Below are positions 45,935-57,400 of a DNA stretch of 64,000 bases, in pieces. The notes below the pieces were generated by a model, which was not told where the DNA came from, ran no database searches, and was given only the letters and a program-made list of their open reading frames with translations. Numbering within the stretch: position 1 is the stretch's first letter; every line of letters begins with the position of its first letter. Source of the DNA: Burhinus oedicnemus (Eukaryota; Chordata; Aves; Charadriiformes; Burhinidae); assembly GCA_008921705.1 (NCBI GenBank), contig VFFE01007633.1, positions 2,413,920 to 2,477,919 of the forward strand, in the 5' to 3' direction. A program made the position numbers and the translations under genes.

Positions 45935-46025
45935 ACTGGGATGGTGAAGCCGTGGAACAGGTTATGGGATTGGTTATCAAATCCCTTTTACTGGGAGTTT
46001 TTAAAAACAGAGAAAGGGGTTGGTG
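45935..46025 (+). mobile_element. Possible ancient CR1 3' fragment
   Basis: The stretch GTGGAACAGGTTATGGGATT followed by CTGGGAGTTTTTAAAAACAG resembles the segment of old CR1 elements just before the 3' UTR (normally GTGGAACAGGTTGCC...). Too short and diverged for certainty. Confidence 0.4.
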
Positions 46026-47424
46026 GGCATAATGAGAACTGATGGTACTTTTGTGTGGGAACAATGTCTGAGGAGCCTCCCAGCCACACATCTGTATGGT
46101 ACCATTGCTGAATGGCGATGCTGGCAGCAGTGCAGCGGAGAGGTAAGGAATTCAGAGGAAAGGGGAGATGAGACAGAGTCCATGCCCTGCTCCGTCCCTT
46201 GCTGGTGGGACCGGTTTGGCAGTCACGGAGGAATCTCAGCTATGGGACACACAGCCCCGGGAGACCTGCCTGTCCCTCCTCCTGCAGCTCACCTCCCGAA
46301 GCACAAGCCCTTACGGCTCCTATTGATTTCCCTTTTTCTGTCTTAGAGCTGGAGGTTGCTATTACCCTTGATCAAAGTTTCCTTCTCAGAGTTACTGATC
46401 GGAAGAATCATCATAAAACACACAAAGTTTGGTATTAACATGGGACTAACAAGTTAAATAAAAGTTTGGTGAATGAACCTTCACATACAACAGCAGACTG
46501 TCCTTTTGCGATCTACATTTAGGTTTTTTTCCACATTAAACAAATCGCTACACATCCCCTGTTTCACAAATTGCAGTAAACTTTTTGAAACAGTCTATAA
46601 TTTGTTCTTGTCTTGTAAATGTCTCTGAACTCCACTCTTCGCAATAAGAGTGGTTTCCCTAGTAACTAATATATTGCAAAGCTTTTTAAAAGAAGAGGGA
46701 ATCTAAAAGATGAAAACAAGCAAAAAAAAAAAAAAAAGACAAATGATAAGACTGAACCCATTTGATGGACACAAGATACACTACAGTCTGAAGTACTGTG
46801 AAGTTTTTATTGCCACTAGTTTTGTAATACTGTCCTCCCGGACTCGTCCCAATAAAAGGTTTATTTCGCCTTGGGCCGCTGGGGCATGGCTTGCTCCGCA
46901 GGTGGGACAGGGCACAGTTAGGACCGCCAGCTGGGCAGCCCATGGAGCCGAGGCTGTCTACCTGCATGGAGGTTAAAGGAACCAGCCATGAAATGTGGCT
47001 CCAGACCTGACATCCCTCATCCCTTCCTTGCAGAGGTGGCAGCGGGGATGTGTGTCAGCGCCTCCCTCTGTGGGGTGAGGGCCAGTGGCCCCTGAAACCC
47101 AGTCCAGAGAGCAGCTGAGGCTGGTCGTGCAGGGAAGTCACGCAGATTTGAATTATGGGAAAAGATAAAGGAATCTTTGCGAAAAGTCTCTGATCTGGCC
47201 ACTAAATTCAGGCAAGAAAATTCATATTTGGCACTCTACTTTTTAAAACAAACATAGAGAACTGGTAGCTCCTGCTGAAATATAGCTTATGGTAGTGGTC
47301 GGAAAAGGGGGTGATGTACAGAAAGAATGCTGAAGGATTCGTTGCAGTCTGCAATAAAAGAAATAAAATGTGGCTTGAAAAAGCAGCAAGGCACCATGAA
47401 TATATACATGTATGAAACTGTGTT

Positions 47425-48121
47425 CAGCCCTGCAGGGAAGGACTTAGGGATACTGGTGGATGACAAATTGGACGTGACCCAGCAGTGCACACTTGCTGCC
47501 CAGAAAGTCTATTGAATCCTTGGCTGGATCAAAAGAAGCGTGGCCAGCAGGTCGAGGGAGGTGATTCTCCCCCTCTACTCTGCTCTGGTGAGACCCCACC
47601 TGGAGTACTGCGTCCCACTCTGGGGTCCCCAGCACAGGAAAGACATGGACCTGTTGGAGCGGGTCCAGAGGAGGGCCACAAAAATGATCAGAGGGCTGGA
47701 GCACCTCTCCTACGAGGACAGGCTGAGAGAGTTGGGGTTGTTCAGCCTGGAGAAGAGAAAGCTCTGGGCAGACCTTAATGCAGCCTTTCAATATATGAAC
47801 GGGGCTTATTAGAAAGATGGAGAAAGACTTTTTACCAAGGCCTGTAGTGGTAGGACAAGGGGCAGTGGTTTTGAACTGAAAGAGGGTAGGTTTAAATTGG
47901 ACTTAAGGAGGAAATTTTTTTACGAGGGTGGTGAGACGCTAGAACAGGTTGCCCAGAGAGGTGTTAGATGCCCCATCCCTGGGAGTGTTCAAGGTCAGGT
48001 TGAATGGGGCTTTGAGCAACCTGGTCTAGTGAAGGATGTCCCTACCCAAGGCAGAGGGGTTGGACTAGATGATTTTTTGAAGGTCTCCTCCAACCCAAAC
48101 CATTCTGTGATGATCCTATAC
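47425..48121 (+). mobile_element. CR1 LINE 3' end (ORF2 C-terminus and 3' UTR)
   Basis: Plus-strand similarity to the C-terminal part of CR1 ORF2: [17 protein letters not shown], then [17 protein letters not shown], then [20 protein letters not shown]. The 3' UTR follows (GGTTGCCCAGAGAGG..., GGTCTCCTCCAACCC) and ends CATTCTGTGATGATCCTATA near 48121. An in-frame TGA at 47513-47515 and later disruptions make it non-functional. It is 5' truncated, as most CR1 copies are. It lies about 430 bases downstream of the GCM1 stop in opposite orientation. Confidence 0.93.
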
Positions 48122-48324
48122 AATAAGTTCGCAGGGCTGGTCCAGTGGAGGGACTTAGATCACTGCCCAAAGAGGCTGAAAGGGTGCAGAGGGTCGCACA
48201 CGACAGTTGCGGTCCTTCCACATCCATCTGCACCTTCCACAGTCCCACACGCTTGAACAAACTGAGTATCAATGGGGATTGAAATGCTACCAAACCAGAA
48301 TGGCAGCGAGGTAGTCTGTAAGAA

Positions 48325-48437
48325 GAGCTGATACCTTTTATTAGATCAATGAAACAGTGGGGGAAAACATAACAGTTAAAAAAAAAAAGGAACAAAGACA
48401 AGTCTTGAGGTATGAAAGCCCCTCCTGAGGCCTGCAA
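48325..48437 (-). repeat. Putative old amniote interspersed repeat at GCM1 3' end
   Basis: The sequence CTGATACCTTTTATTAGATC, followed by an A-rich stretch and CTCCTGAGGCCTG, resembles a widespread bird/reptile repeat with a CCTTTTATTAGACCAA core. I cannot name its class or be sure of its orientation. Confidence 0.35.
48337..48342 (-). terminator. Candidate GCM1 poly(A) signal
   Basis: On the minus strand this is AATAAA, about 210 bases after the GCM1 stop. It sits inside the putative interspersed repeat. Other downstream sites are possible. Confidence 0.4.
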
Positions 48438-48549
48438 GAGGAGCTAAAGAGGTAATTGGCGTGGCAGCACTTTCACATCCACATTGCAACAGGGATGGAG
48501 AATTAGGGCCATTGCCAGAGGAGGGGAGAGAGAGGACATTTAAACCTGG

Positions 48550-49158
48550 TCACCGTAACGGGTACAGGTTAAAAAACAGGTCATCGTGGCAGTAGTTGAG
48601 ACCCATATGGCGCCCTCCTTCACCCCCATCTCCTTGGCTTCCCCTCGGAGGTGCCGAGAGCTGGTGGTGGTGGTTTGCCCCGCTGGCCGTGGGGCAGGGA
48701 CCTCCCTGAGGCGCAGGGTAGGGCGGCGGAGGGAGGCAGTTGCCGATGTATGCTGGCGGGGATTTCCCCTCACGGGATTCATCCCCCAAAGGGCCACCAT
48801 TAGGCCTGAAGGGGTCATGGTCACCCTTTGCCATGGGCAGGATGGGCTGGGTGCCAGCGTGGACATGGTGCCGGGGGGAAGGGGCTGCGCAGGGCGGGAC
48901 AGCAGGGCCGCTGCAAGGCTTCCCGGCACTGGGGGTCCTCCCGAGGGACGGGCTCCTGCCCCAGGTCGGCGCCTCTCTGGAGCCCCCGTCTTCCTCAGCT
49001 GCCCTTGGGAGTGGTGGCCGCCCAGAGCAGCTGCCCAGCATCGGCTCAGGGGAGCTTTTGCTTAAATGTCTCCCAAAATTAGCAGGTTGCAGGTAGGTGT
49101 CCGGCTTGGAAAGAAGCAAAGGCAAAGCCTCCCGCGTCGGCATTGCACCTGTCAGAGA
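48550..49158 (-). CDS. GCM1: GCM1 last coding exon (diverged tail)
   Basis: Encodes residues 200-401 and the TGA at 48552-48550. The acceptor CCCAAG at 49159 is chosen because it keeps phase 0 and gives [14 protein letters not shown], which lines up with a human SLPG...SLPL segment. A second AG ten bases later (exon from 49148) would shift frame. The tail is Pro/Gly/His-rich and GC-rich, shorter than human, and ends with the conserved NLYPLR-type tip. Confidence 0.9.
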   Translation of the reverse strand, partial: SLTGAMPTREALPLLLSKPDTYLQPANFGRHLSKSSPEPMLGSCSGRPPLPRAAEEDGGSREAPTWGRSPSLGRTPSAGKPCSGPAVPPCAAPSPRHHVHAGTQPILPMAKGDHDPFRPNGGPLGDESREGKSPPAYIGNCLPPPPYPAPQGGPCPTASGANHHHQLSAPPRGSQGDGGEGGRHMGLNYCHDDLFFNLYPLR

Positions 49159-52100
49159 CTTGGGAAAGCAAGGCATGGTTTAGTAAAACAAGGTGTAGTC
49201 CAGCAGCATGAAATAAAAAGCATCCTGTATGACACCCTTACGAACATATTCAATTAACACACACAACGAAGCCGACGACGTTGCAGAGCCTCCTTGTAGG
49301 GTGGTGCCAGTGGGCTTTAGGGGGAAACCAAACAGGGTTCCCTGACCACAGGTCTGGGTTTGTTTCACCAGTTTTGGCCCAAAGCTTGTTTTACACTGAA
49401 AGAATCATTAGACCTCACATTCACAGCCCTGCCAGCATACACTGAAGAAGCACCTGAAAATGAAGTTATACTACTACATTTGACACCACAGAATTTATTT
49501 TTTTCCTATGGAGTTTGGAAAAGCTAAGTATGGTGTTTTTAAACTGATTGTTTTGAAGTGATCTTTTCACTACAATAATATTACGCTTCAGCTTTTCAAG
49601 ACTACTTCTATTTCGAACTGATAAATTTTCCTATCTTTACATTTTTTTTACCCCACAAACAGGAATTTCATTCAGGGAGGGAGCAGCACACAAGAATTAT
49701 CCTTCTGGGTCTTTTGTTCTGGATACTTCACAACTTCTTTAATTGCCCTAATTATTGGATTATAATTTTGCAAACTTTAATTCCTTTCAGAACACTCATT
49801 CTGTGTGATGAGTACTTACAGGTCTCTCTTCTTTGTAATTCTGCTTTTGCATCCATTTAATTACAGTGATTTTGCTGACTGCCAGAGTAGCAAAGCTCCT
49901 TTCAGCTGTTCTCCACTCAGCGTGAGAAGAAATTGCAACAACCTGATGTAAGACCCGCCCACCTTCAGCTGAAGACCCCCCGACACCATAGAGAAAACAT
50001 CCTATGTATCACTTGCCCTATTTTGGGCTCGTACATTTTTCTAAAGGTCTCCTCCCTGGTCTCTTGTGAGCACATTAAAGTGGAATCTTTTCAGAAGACT
50101 TTTTTGCCAGTTCAGCAACATAGGTTCTGCGTGTCAAATCAGACTCCTGAGTTAGTTGTATCGCAGCCAGTCTTGGCTGAATACAAATATGATGGGTTAT
50201 TCCCAAGAAAAGCCTGCCAGAGTGCCATGAACTGGAAAGCCAGCTGAAGGTAAACGGTATCACTCTGACTGCACATAGTCAGACCAGCTGAAGAGCAGGC
50301 TGTACAATAGATATTTATGACATCTTTCGTCTGTTTCTACTCACACACAAGTTGAAGTGAAAACACCAGGAAAATGTTGTAGGAAGGGAAAGACGAAGAC
50401 ATGTCTAGAGGGAACTTGACCTCAGTAAGACCAGTAGGCTCAGGTATAAAAGAAAAAAAGCCACGTGACTCAGTAACATTGCCTAGGTGAGGACTATTTT
50501 AGCGTTCATGGGGGCAGAATTAAACTAGTGAAAATCATTGTTTCTGCATTTGTTAGAGATTTACACAGTGGCTCAGCTGCTTTTTCTTGTGCTCGTGTTC
50601 CCAGGTGCTTGCGTCAAGAGGCCACCACCTGTATTCTCTGACTGTCAGCGTGTCTCCATGAGAGTCACTCATGAGCTTTGGTTTTTAGTGTACTCCTGAG
50701 TATTTCCAGTAGAAATAGCTGCAGCTCCTAAATTCACATTCCATTCAAATGGATGTAACTTACTCTGTTCACTCTTTTAATCTTCTTGGGATGCTGGATC
50801 CCCCTGCTTCCCCATGTCATCCATTTAAGAAGTCTGCCCCCACCCAGCCCAATTATCCCTTTAGTCTGTAACTGAAGGGGCACTGATTACTATCCCAGAC
50901 ACTAGGCTGGGGAGGATGCACCACTTCTAGCATATCAAAAGACAAACTGCATGTGAAGACTGGTGGTGTACAGTTGGGTGTAACACAGCCTTTGCAAGGA
51001 AGGTCACTGGAGACAGCCTCACTGCTCTACCCAGTTCCCTTCATCAGGCACCCAGCAGTCCATGGGATCTCTGTAAACGCTTTCACAAGTGTTTCCACAC
51101 CCAGGAGAGCTGATGTTTTAACGTCAGTGCTTCTGTAAGTCCTTCAAAGAACTCTTCTGCCTTCAAAGCTCTCCTGGAGACCATGGAAGCAAGGGACACA
51201 TGCCACGCAGAGGTGATGCACTTTCCCCTTACCTACCCTGGTAAACCCAGGGAGGATAAGCGGAGGTGGAGGGTGCCCTCACTTTTCTGTGGCACCTCCT
51301 CCATGTCAGTGGAGGACCTCGGGACATATGTCAATGTGGAGAAAATGACCTCCCAGTGTCTCTCCAAGGGTGGGGCAGTGCCTCCTGCACCTGAGGGTGC
51401 CCTCACAGCCCTTGAGGGTCTGCAGGTAGCCGAATCCTGCTCAGGGGCAGCTTCCCTGCAGGACACCATCTCTCTCCCTGGTCGGCATTAAGTCTGTGAA
51501 TAAAACGATCTAGGCCTGCTACGGAAGTAACTGGGTTTTCTCAAGTAAAGGTTGAGGGACTGGAGAAAAAAGGAGTAAGGTTTTCCAGATTTGCCTTGTC
51601 ATTAACAAGTTTGTTTTGTCAAGATACCATATACAGTATATAATAGGCATATCATATAGGTAATGTTATATATTGTATTCTATAGTAAAGTAGTATACAG
51701 TGTGTGTGTGTTTGTGTACACACATAAACAAATCTTCCTCCTGAGTTCAGTTATTGCCAAAAGTATTTTCCAGTTTTCAAGTGTTCATTTGTTACAATTT
51801 TCTCGTGGGGTGGTGCAATCAATACTATAAGTTAAATCCAATTAAAACCTTTTAATATTCTACTTCAATGCCAAAACTGATTAGACTAAATATGTAATTA
51901 CTTTATTCCCAGATTTCTTTGTAAATAATTTAATTTCTGGAGCAGCACTAACAAAGAACTTGTAGGAAATTTTTTTGAAAGGCAACTCTTGCCTTCAAAA
52001 AAGGAAAGATCCGGGGCTCTAAAGCTATGTCCATGCTGCTAAATCAAATGAGCCCGAGGACTGTCGTTGGTAATAGGGACCAAAAAGCATGGCCTGTCAG

Positions 52101-55100
52101 TGTCCACACTACATCCTGGCCTTGGGAGACCTCTGGACCTGAAGTGAAATAATGCAAGGGCTGTGTTGCAGCTCATCAAGGGCTATTTTCACAGCGTCAA
52201 CTTGAGATTCTTATCGCCTGTGGCTTGTAGCATGACAGCACGTAGGGGCACAGGTAGGTTCAAAGTCAGCTGTGCACAGTGAAGGGGCACAAATCTGATG
52301 CAACCTTGTCCAAAATCCTGCCAGGGAGTGGTCCCTGGCATATGCTGTCCTCCTGACCTGTGCCGGGGCATTTTGCCTGTGAGCACAAGTTAGCACTGGC
52401 CAAATCCATGGCAGGGACCCTGCGAATAGTGATGTGAATGAGCCTGCCCTCTGGCCCTGCTTTGTTTACCAGTATAGATGTAATCCTCTGCTGCTGCCAG
52501 GCCCAAAGAGGCTCCAGGTGGGGGGTGGTGGCAGTGGATGACAGTGCCGAGCACAGCAGGATGCTCAGGACAGCCCTGCTCCTTCTTGGCCTGATCATGG
52601 GGAGGCAGAATGCAGAGATGTAAAGCCTGCTCCCACCCAGACCCAAAGCCCACATAACGTCCACCGTGCCTTGAACTGGCCCCACAATTTCATTGACCGA
52701 TGATAAGAGTTACCTCAATCTCCCGGATTCTTTTTAATCTTGGAGAAGATGGAGAAAAAGCTGTCTGTGCTTTTTGGATTGATCTTCTTGCTTCTGCTTC
52801 TAGTTTTGTTTCTGGACGTGGATGGTCATGAGCTCCTTTGGACTTTAGAAAAGAATTATGCTGAAGTTAGAAACAACCTTGTTATTAATCTTAAGGGAGC
52901 AGAACTTGTAGCACAGGCCAAAACCACACATATGGCCTGATTTAATGCTTTATATTTAATAACACTTATTTAATGTGAGCTCAAGTAACAAACATATCTC
53001 AGATGAAGTGTGATGGGGTAGAAATTCTCTGAAATCATAAAACCACATTTATGTGCAGAAGAGACTTCCCACACTAGAGCCCCAGTTGAAGCCACAAGGT
53101 CTTCTGCAGCCTAGCTACAGTGTCCCTGCAGTCATTTCCATTCTTCTCACACTTTAGACACGTTTATCAGAACATTAGTTTCCATTAGCTTCCACAGAGA
53201 ATTAATTTTATTTAACCTGCACATAAGTGAAAGACTTGAAAACAGGAGACTGTTCAATGGTTATGATTCTAAACTAGGATTACAGCATCCAGGAATAATG
53301 CCCATTATTTAAACACTTGCATACACTGTTTTCCAAATATAAGTTACATATAATGCACAGATGGCATTTTCCATAGACAGACACTTGAGTACCACCATTT
53401 CCTGCTGTAGGACAGCCTCATGCTTGTGCATGGTGCCTTGGAGAAAAGGTCAAGATAACAGGGCATTTCTGACTTTTTGAGGATTCGTTGGTTCCTATGT
53501 ACCTGAGGCAAAGTCTTTCAAAACCACCAGGTTTTCATGGGAGCCTAAATGAAAATATAATATGCTGTAAGATCATAGTAGCATAGGCTAATTTAGGTTG
53601 GAAGGGACCTCTGGAGGTCTAGCTCAACCTCCTGCTCAGGCAGGACTAACTTCAGAGTTAGATCAGGTTGCTTAGGACCTTGTTGATTCATTGTGAAAAT
53701 TTTTCTTCTTACAGCCATTTGACCTTGTCATATTCAATGACCCTTATATGTTGAAACAAAAAATGTCCTTAATCAATCTTAAAAAACAGTCTTTAAAATT
53801 AACTTGCATAATGTAAGGTAATTTTATACCAACCTGAAAAAATATGAATTGGCCTTCATGCCTCCAGAAGTTGGTAACTGGGTAACCACCATGGCCTCGG
53901 CAGGAAAGGAGCTGCAGGGGTCCGTTGCAGTTTGGACAGCATTTCCCTGAAGCAAAGATGGTGGGAAATATTTTCTGTACAACACTGGCCAGATGAATCC
54001 CATATAGTACAATGGTTCATCGGTGGTGGATTGCCACTTCTGGTTTGGGGCTCAGAAACCACACTGAGAAAAACTACGCAAAAAACTTTCAAATGTAAGC
54101 AGAGATCAATATAAGCAAACTAATAATTGCCTTTATTCTGTTCCATTATTAAATACAACTGGCAAAATTTATTTATATTATAACTTCATTATCATTTTAT
54201 CATTTATTAACATGGTCAGTTTTAGTTGTTTTTAACTTGGCAGTGTCTGGAATGTCATGTGTTCTTGTCTGATTTTTCTAGAGGACATCACTCTGACCTC
54301 TGTGAGTACTTAAGTAACACCTTTCTTTAGCCAAAATGCTCATCAGATCCAGAAATCAGTATGTGCTAGCTCTACTGAGCAATCAACAATTGTTTTGAAA
54401 CGGTCTCATTAAAAATGGTCTCGTTAAAAATATGCGTGCAGCTCATGTTCTCTATTTGCATTGTCTTGCTCCGACGATATGACTACAAGGCCTGTTTTCC
54501 AGTCATTACAGTTTATAAGTAACGTCTTTCCTGCAAGACTTCCCTGAGTTCCTCTTGGGCCCGTGCAGTAATGAAGCCAACACTCAGGTCGGCAGGAACA
54601 GCACAGCAGGAAGCTGCTTGCACTGCGCAGCCTTCTCAGTAGCCTCACTCATGGGCCTGGGAAGGCTGGGAATCAGTCTCTAACCATCAGAAATAGGGCT
54701 TAAAAAAGAAAACAAAAAGAAAACAAACAAGCAAACAACTCCTTCCCCAGCGGTAAGAAATGTAAAATGCATTATTCTAAAATCAAGAGTTGCATTTGAA
54801 TATAAGGAATGGCAGCGGGAAAGTTTTATAATCCAAAAGGTGTCCTCTACTTGGCTTTCTTTTATGTTGTGTTCACTTATCAACTGCCATATGACGAACA
54901 GACATCCTCATACTCACGCTGTTGTTTTTGCCTAGCTTTATCACATATGGCTGGTCTTAGGTAGATCTTCCTCCCATCCAAGGTCGAGCAGTCGTTGCTG
55001 CAGACCACCACCCCGAGGCAGGACTTTTTTAAGATGCGAGAGTTGTGGTTGTTGGTGTTTCTCATTGCCCAGCTGCTGTGGTGCCTCTGAGCATTTTTAT

Positions 55101-57046
55101 CCTCTGAGCTATAGATATGTTTTACATAAGAATCCGGCCATTCTTGAAACCAGTCTATCTGTCTTATGTCCTGTGGAGAGATCAAAGCAAGCCACGTTTT
55201 AGGCTGAGGAAGAGAAGAGCTTGTGCAAGAAGCCGGCAGGCCTGGTCCTCTGCTAGGTGTCCTCTAGCCTGGGTGACCCCAGCATCCTGGCAGGTGATAC
55301 GGCTCGGCAGGAGGGAGAATAACCACATCTCTCCGCAAGCCCCAAAGCATCAGGAAAGCCTGGCCAGGAATTGTTCTCACTCACCCACGAGTCCAGCTCA
55401 GTGCAGGACCTCCTGGGAGGGGGCACCTGACGTAAAATGGCAGATATTTTCCTTGCAGGCAGCAATCACTGCCTGACTAACTTCTGTTAGCTTTCATGGC
55501 AGAGATCCTGCTTTGCCTTTCAGGCCGTTCACAACAGCACTACATGGCATCATTTGGCTTGATTTGGCTCGACTCACTGGAAAAAGGGCAAATACTGAAT
55601 CAAACGGAGACATTTGTAGGTCTTTAGTTCTGGACTTTGGTTTGTTTTGGCCTAAGTGCCATGAAAGACTTCCACGGTGATTTTTCTGAAGTCCAAAACA
55701 AATGACATCTTGATCAGGATTTTTTTTTTTCACTGCTATGGACTAAGCAAAAAAAACCTCAAAGACAACAACACTGTAAGGAACAACAAAAATAAAACTC
55801 AATGAAAGAAAAGACAAAGGACCAACCACACATCACCTCAGTGGCTACAGTCAACACAGCAAAATGCAGTAAGCTGTAAAGCACCTAACATACCCACTGA
55901 TGGTTTTGAGGGAAAAGGTCTAGTAGGGATACAAAAACTTAATAGGAATTTCCTTGAAATTGCTGATCCCAGACACTGAGAGCCATTACAGCATCAAGAA
56001 CATCAACTGAGAAAAGAAAAATCCCTGTGCTCCCCCAGGAGCCATCGGACAGTGTAGGGAAGGGTGTGGAGGAAGCCTCCAGGCTGAAACACAGGTGAAG
56101 GTGACCTTGGGGTGGAGGGCAGGGAAGGACGCAGCCTGGGACACGGAGGCTTTGGGCAAACAGCAGTGGCATACTAGGGAAGAGATTGGGATCAGGTAAG
56201 AAGACAGTACTGGGAGGTGAAAGGCAGAGCTGAATGCTGAAGGACCGCAGCGGGAGTAATCCGGCACAGATACGCTGAGGTGAGGGACAGGGAGATGACG
56301 TTGGCATGCAGGGTGCTGTGGGCTTTCAGTGGAGAGCATGGTTGAAATTTTTAGATAAGAGGACTAGAAAAGGACTGAGGGAGGGAAAGATCACTATTCC
56401 GCCTCTCAGCAAACCTCTACAAACACGAAGTAAGCTTTTCCTAGATGCTCATGAAAGGAGCGTTGCCTCCGTGTGGAAAGCCAGCCCGCTTGCCTGGAGC
56501 CTGGTCTGCAGTGAGGCTGAGCACCCAGAGATGCAAGGCAGTCGTGGGTGCTGCACTCGCTTCTCGTAAAGCACTACCCAGGGCAAAAAGCAAGTCCTAG
56601 ACATCTCTAATTGAGTACCCACTGTAGGAGATAGGGTTTTTTTTCCCTGCTTTCTCTGCACGTCATCCATCAGTGGACTAGAAAGGTAACGCATCTGCAG
56701 CATTGCTATTTTTCGTGTATCAGCAGCTCTTTCAATAATACATTTAAGGAAAAATGCATGGAAGCTTCAATATTTTGAAAGCTCAATATTTTCTAGCTTT
56801 TCAGTAAAACACTGTCCCATACCTCGTGGTGGCAAAGAGAGTAAAGGCAATGAGGCACAGATAACTGAGAAAGCATTTAAGATCAGCGGTGAAGTGGAGA
56901 TGACTGGTCAGAACCGGGTACATTTCTAAGACACAGACACGTACCTGGGGAAGTTTGATGTCATTGATATCCCAACTTGTCATTTCTCCATGTCGGGAAG
57001 CAGAGTCCTTCTGCTCCGTAACAACATCATCTGCACCTTTCAGCAT
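48550..57046 (-). CDS. GCM1: GCM1, glial-cells-missing transcription factor 1 (complete)
   Basis: Five minus-strand exons (56945-57046, 54918-55170, 53834-53946, 52714-52842, 48550-49158) join in frame to 401 residues; human GCM1 has 436. The zinc-containing GCM DNA-binding domain spans about residues 24-168: [91 protein letters not shown]. Its Cys/His ligands look intact. The remaining ~200 residues are Pro/Gly/Ser-rich and diverged, but end [17 protein letters not shown], matching the human tip pattern. The factor binds ATGCGGGT-type sites; in mammals it drives trophoblast fusion, so its bird role must differ. GCM2 is excluded by synteny and the C-terminal tip. The start (57046-57044) is the first Met giving a family-like N-terminus; Met22 is an alternative. 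Confidence 0.95.
49159..52713. other. GCM1 intron 4
   Basis: A 3.6 kb intron, mostly AT-rich in its left half. A TA/GT-rich low-complexity stretch lies at 51620-51740. No exon or named repeat was recognised. Confidence 0.7.
52714..52842 (-). CDS. GCM1: GCM1 coding exon 4
   Basis: Encodes residues 157-199: [20 protein letters not shown] closes the domain, then a basic stretch ending RLKRIREIE. Acceptor TTCTAAAG, donor GTAACT. His161 and His163 are likely zinc ligands. Confidence 0.94.
53573..53740 (-). mobile_element. CR1 LINE 3' fragment in GCM1 intron 3
   Basis: Plus-strand GATCATAGTAGCATAGGCTA followed by TAGGTTGGAAGGGACCTCTG is the reverse complement of the CR1 3' UTR end. The 5'-truncated element is therefore on the minus strand, in the same sense as GCM1, about 100 bases left of exon 3. 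Confidence 0.85.
53834..53946 (-). CDS. GCM1: GCM1 coding exon 3 (GCM domain, second half)
   Basis: Completes Arg119 and encodes residues 120-156, [15 protein letters not shown] to QFIFFQ. Acceptor GCTTCAG, donor GTTGGT. Supplies Cys121, 122, 125, 134 and His137, 148. Confidence 0.96.
54918..55170 (-). CDS. GCM1: GCM1 coding exon 2 (GCM domain, first half)
   Basis: Encodes residues 35-118, from [14 protein letters not shown] to CDKARQKQQ, plus the first base of Arg119. Acceptor CTCCACAG, donor GTGAGT. Nearly identical to mammalian GCM1 here; it carries Cys85, 91, 95 and 110. Confidence 0.97.
56945..57046 (-). CDS. GCM1: GCM1 coding exon 1
   Basis: Encodes residues 1-34 ([18 protein letters not shown], then [13 protein letters not shown]). 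Phase 0 donor GTACGTG at 56944. The frame stays open upstream to 57124, but that extension does not look like GCM1 and is taken as 5' UTR. Confidence 0.85.
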
Positions 57047-57400
57047 ATTTGAATTCCTTCCCAAAGTTAGCGAGAAAGTTTCTCCTGGCTGCTTTTGAAG
57101 TTGACTGGCTGTCAGCACTCTCAAAGCAGTTTACAACCAGGAAGCTGTTTCCTGAAGCTAAATGATAGAGAGGCGGCTCATTAAAGATAAAAATCAATGT
57201 TCTTCTGCCAGAAAAACTTGTTCCATTAAAAGTTTTGCAAGCCGGCAACGCAGTGGAAAATATAGCTTAGAGGTAGCCTGTGATGTTACAGAGGCATCGT
57301 TAACAGCAAGCAAATCGTGCCTTTGTCATCTGTTTTGTTTTGCTCGGTCTCCTCTCATACCAAGTTTATAGTCTTGTAACTCTGCTCGCAGGCTCTTTGC
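57047..57400 (-). promoter_or_regulatory. Candidate GCM1 5' UTR and promoter
   Basis: Upstream of the GCM1 ATG there is no CpG island. A CTATAAAC TATA-like sequence is read on the minus strand near 57371-57364, which would place a start near 57340. A spliced non-coding first exon further right is equally possible. Confidence 0.25.

Noticed and set aside
47540..47812. 90-codon ORF starting [13 protein letters not shown]
   Set aside because: Not a host gene. It is the C-terminal ORF2 remnant of a 5'-truncated CR1 LINE with an in-frame stop just upstream.
48586..49096. Plus-strand ORFs of 159 and 118 codons at the GCM1 3' end
   Set aside because: They are antisense shadows of the GC-rich last GCM1 exon, whose minus-strand frame matches the GCM1 C-terminus and splices in phase.
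49148..49158. GCM1 last exon starting at 49148 after CTGACAG
   Set aside because: It would put the tail out of frame with exon 4 and lose the conserved C-terminal tip. The acceptor ten bases upstream restores both.
57047..57124. Longer GCM1 N-terminus starting at 57124 (MRVLTASQLQ)
   Set aside because: In frame, but the extra 26 residues do not resemble GCM1 proteins. The Met at 57046 gives a more family-like start, so the extension is treated as 5' UTR.
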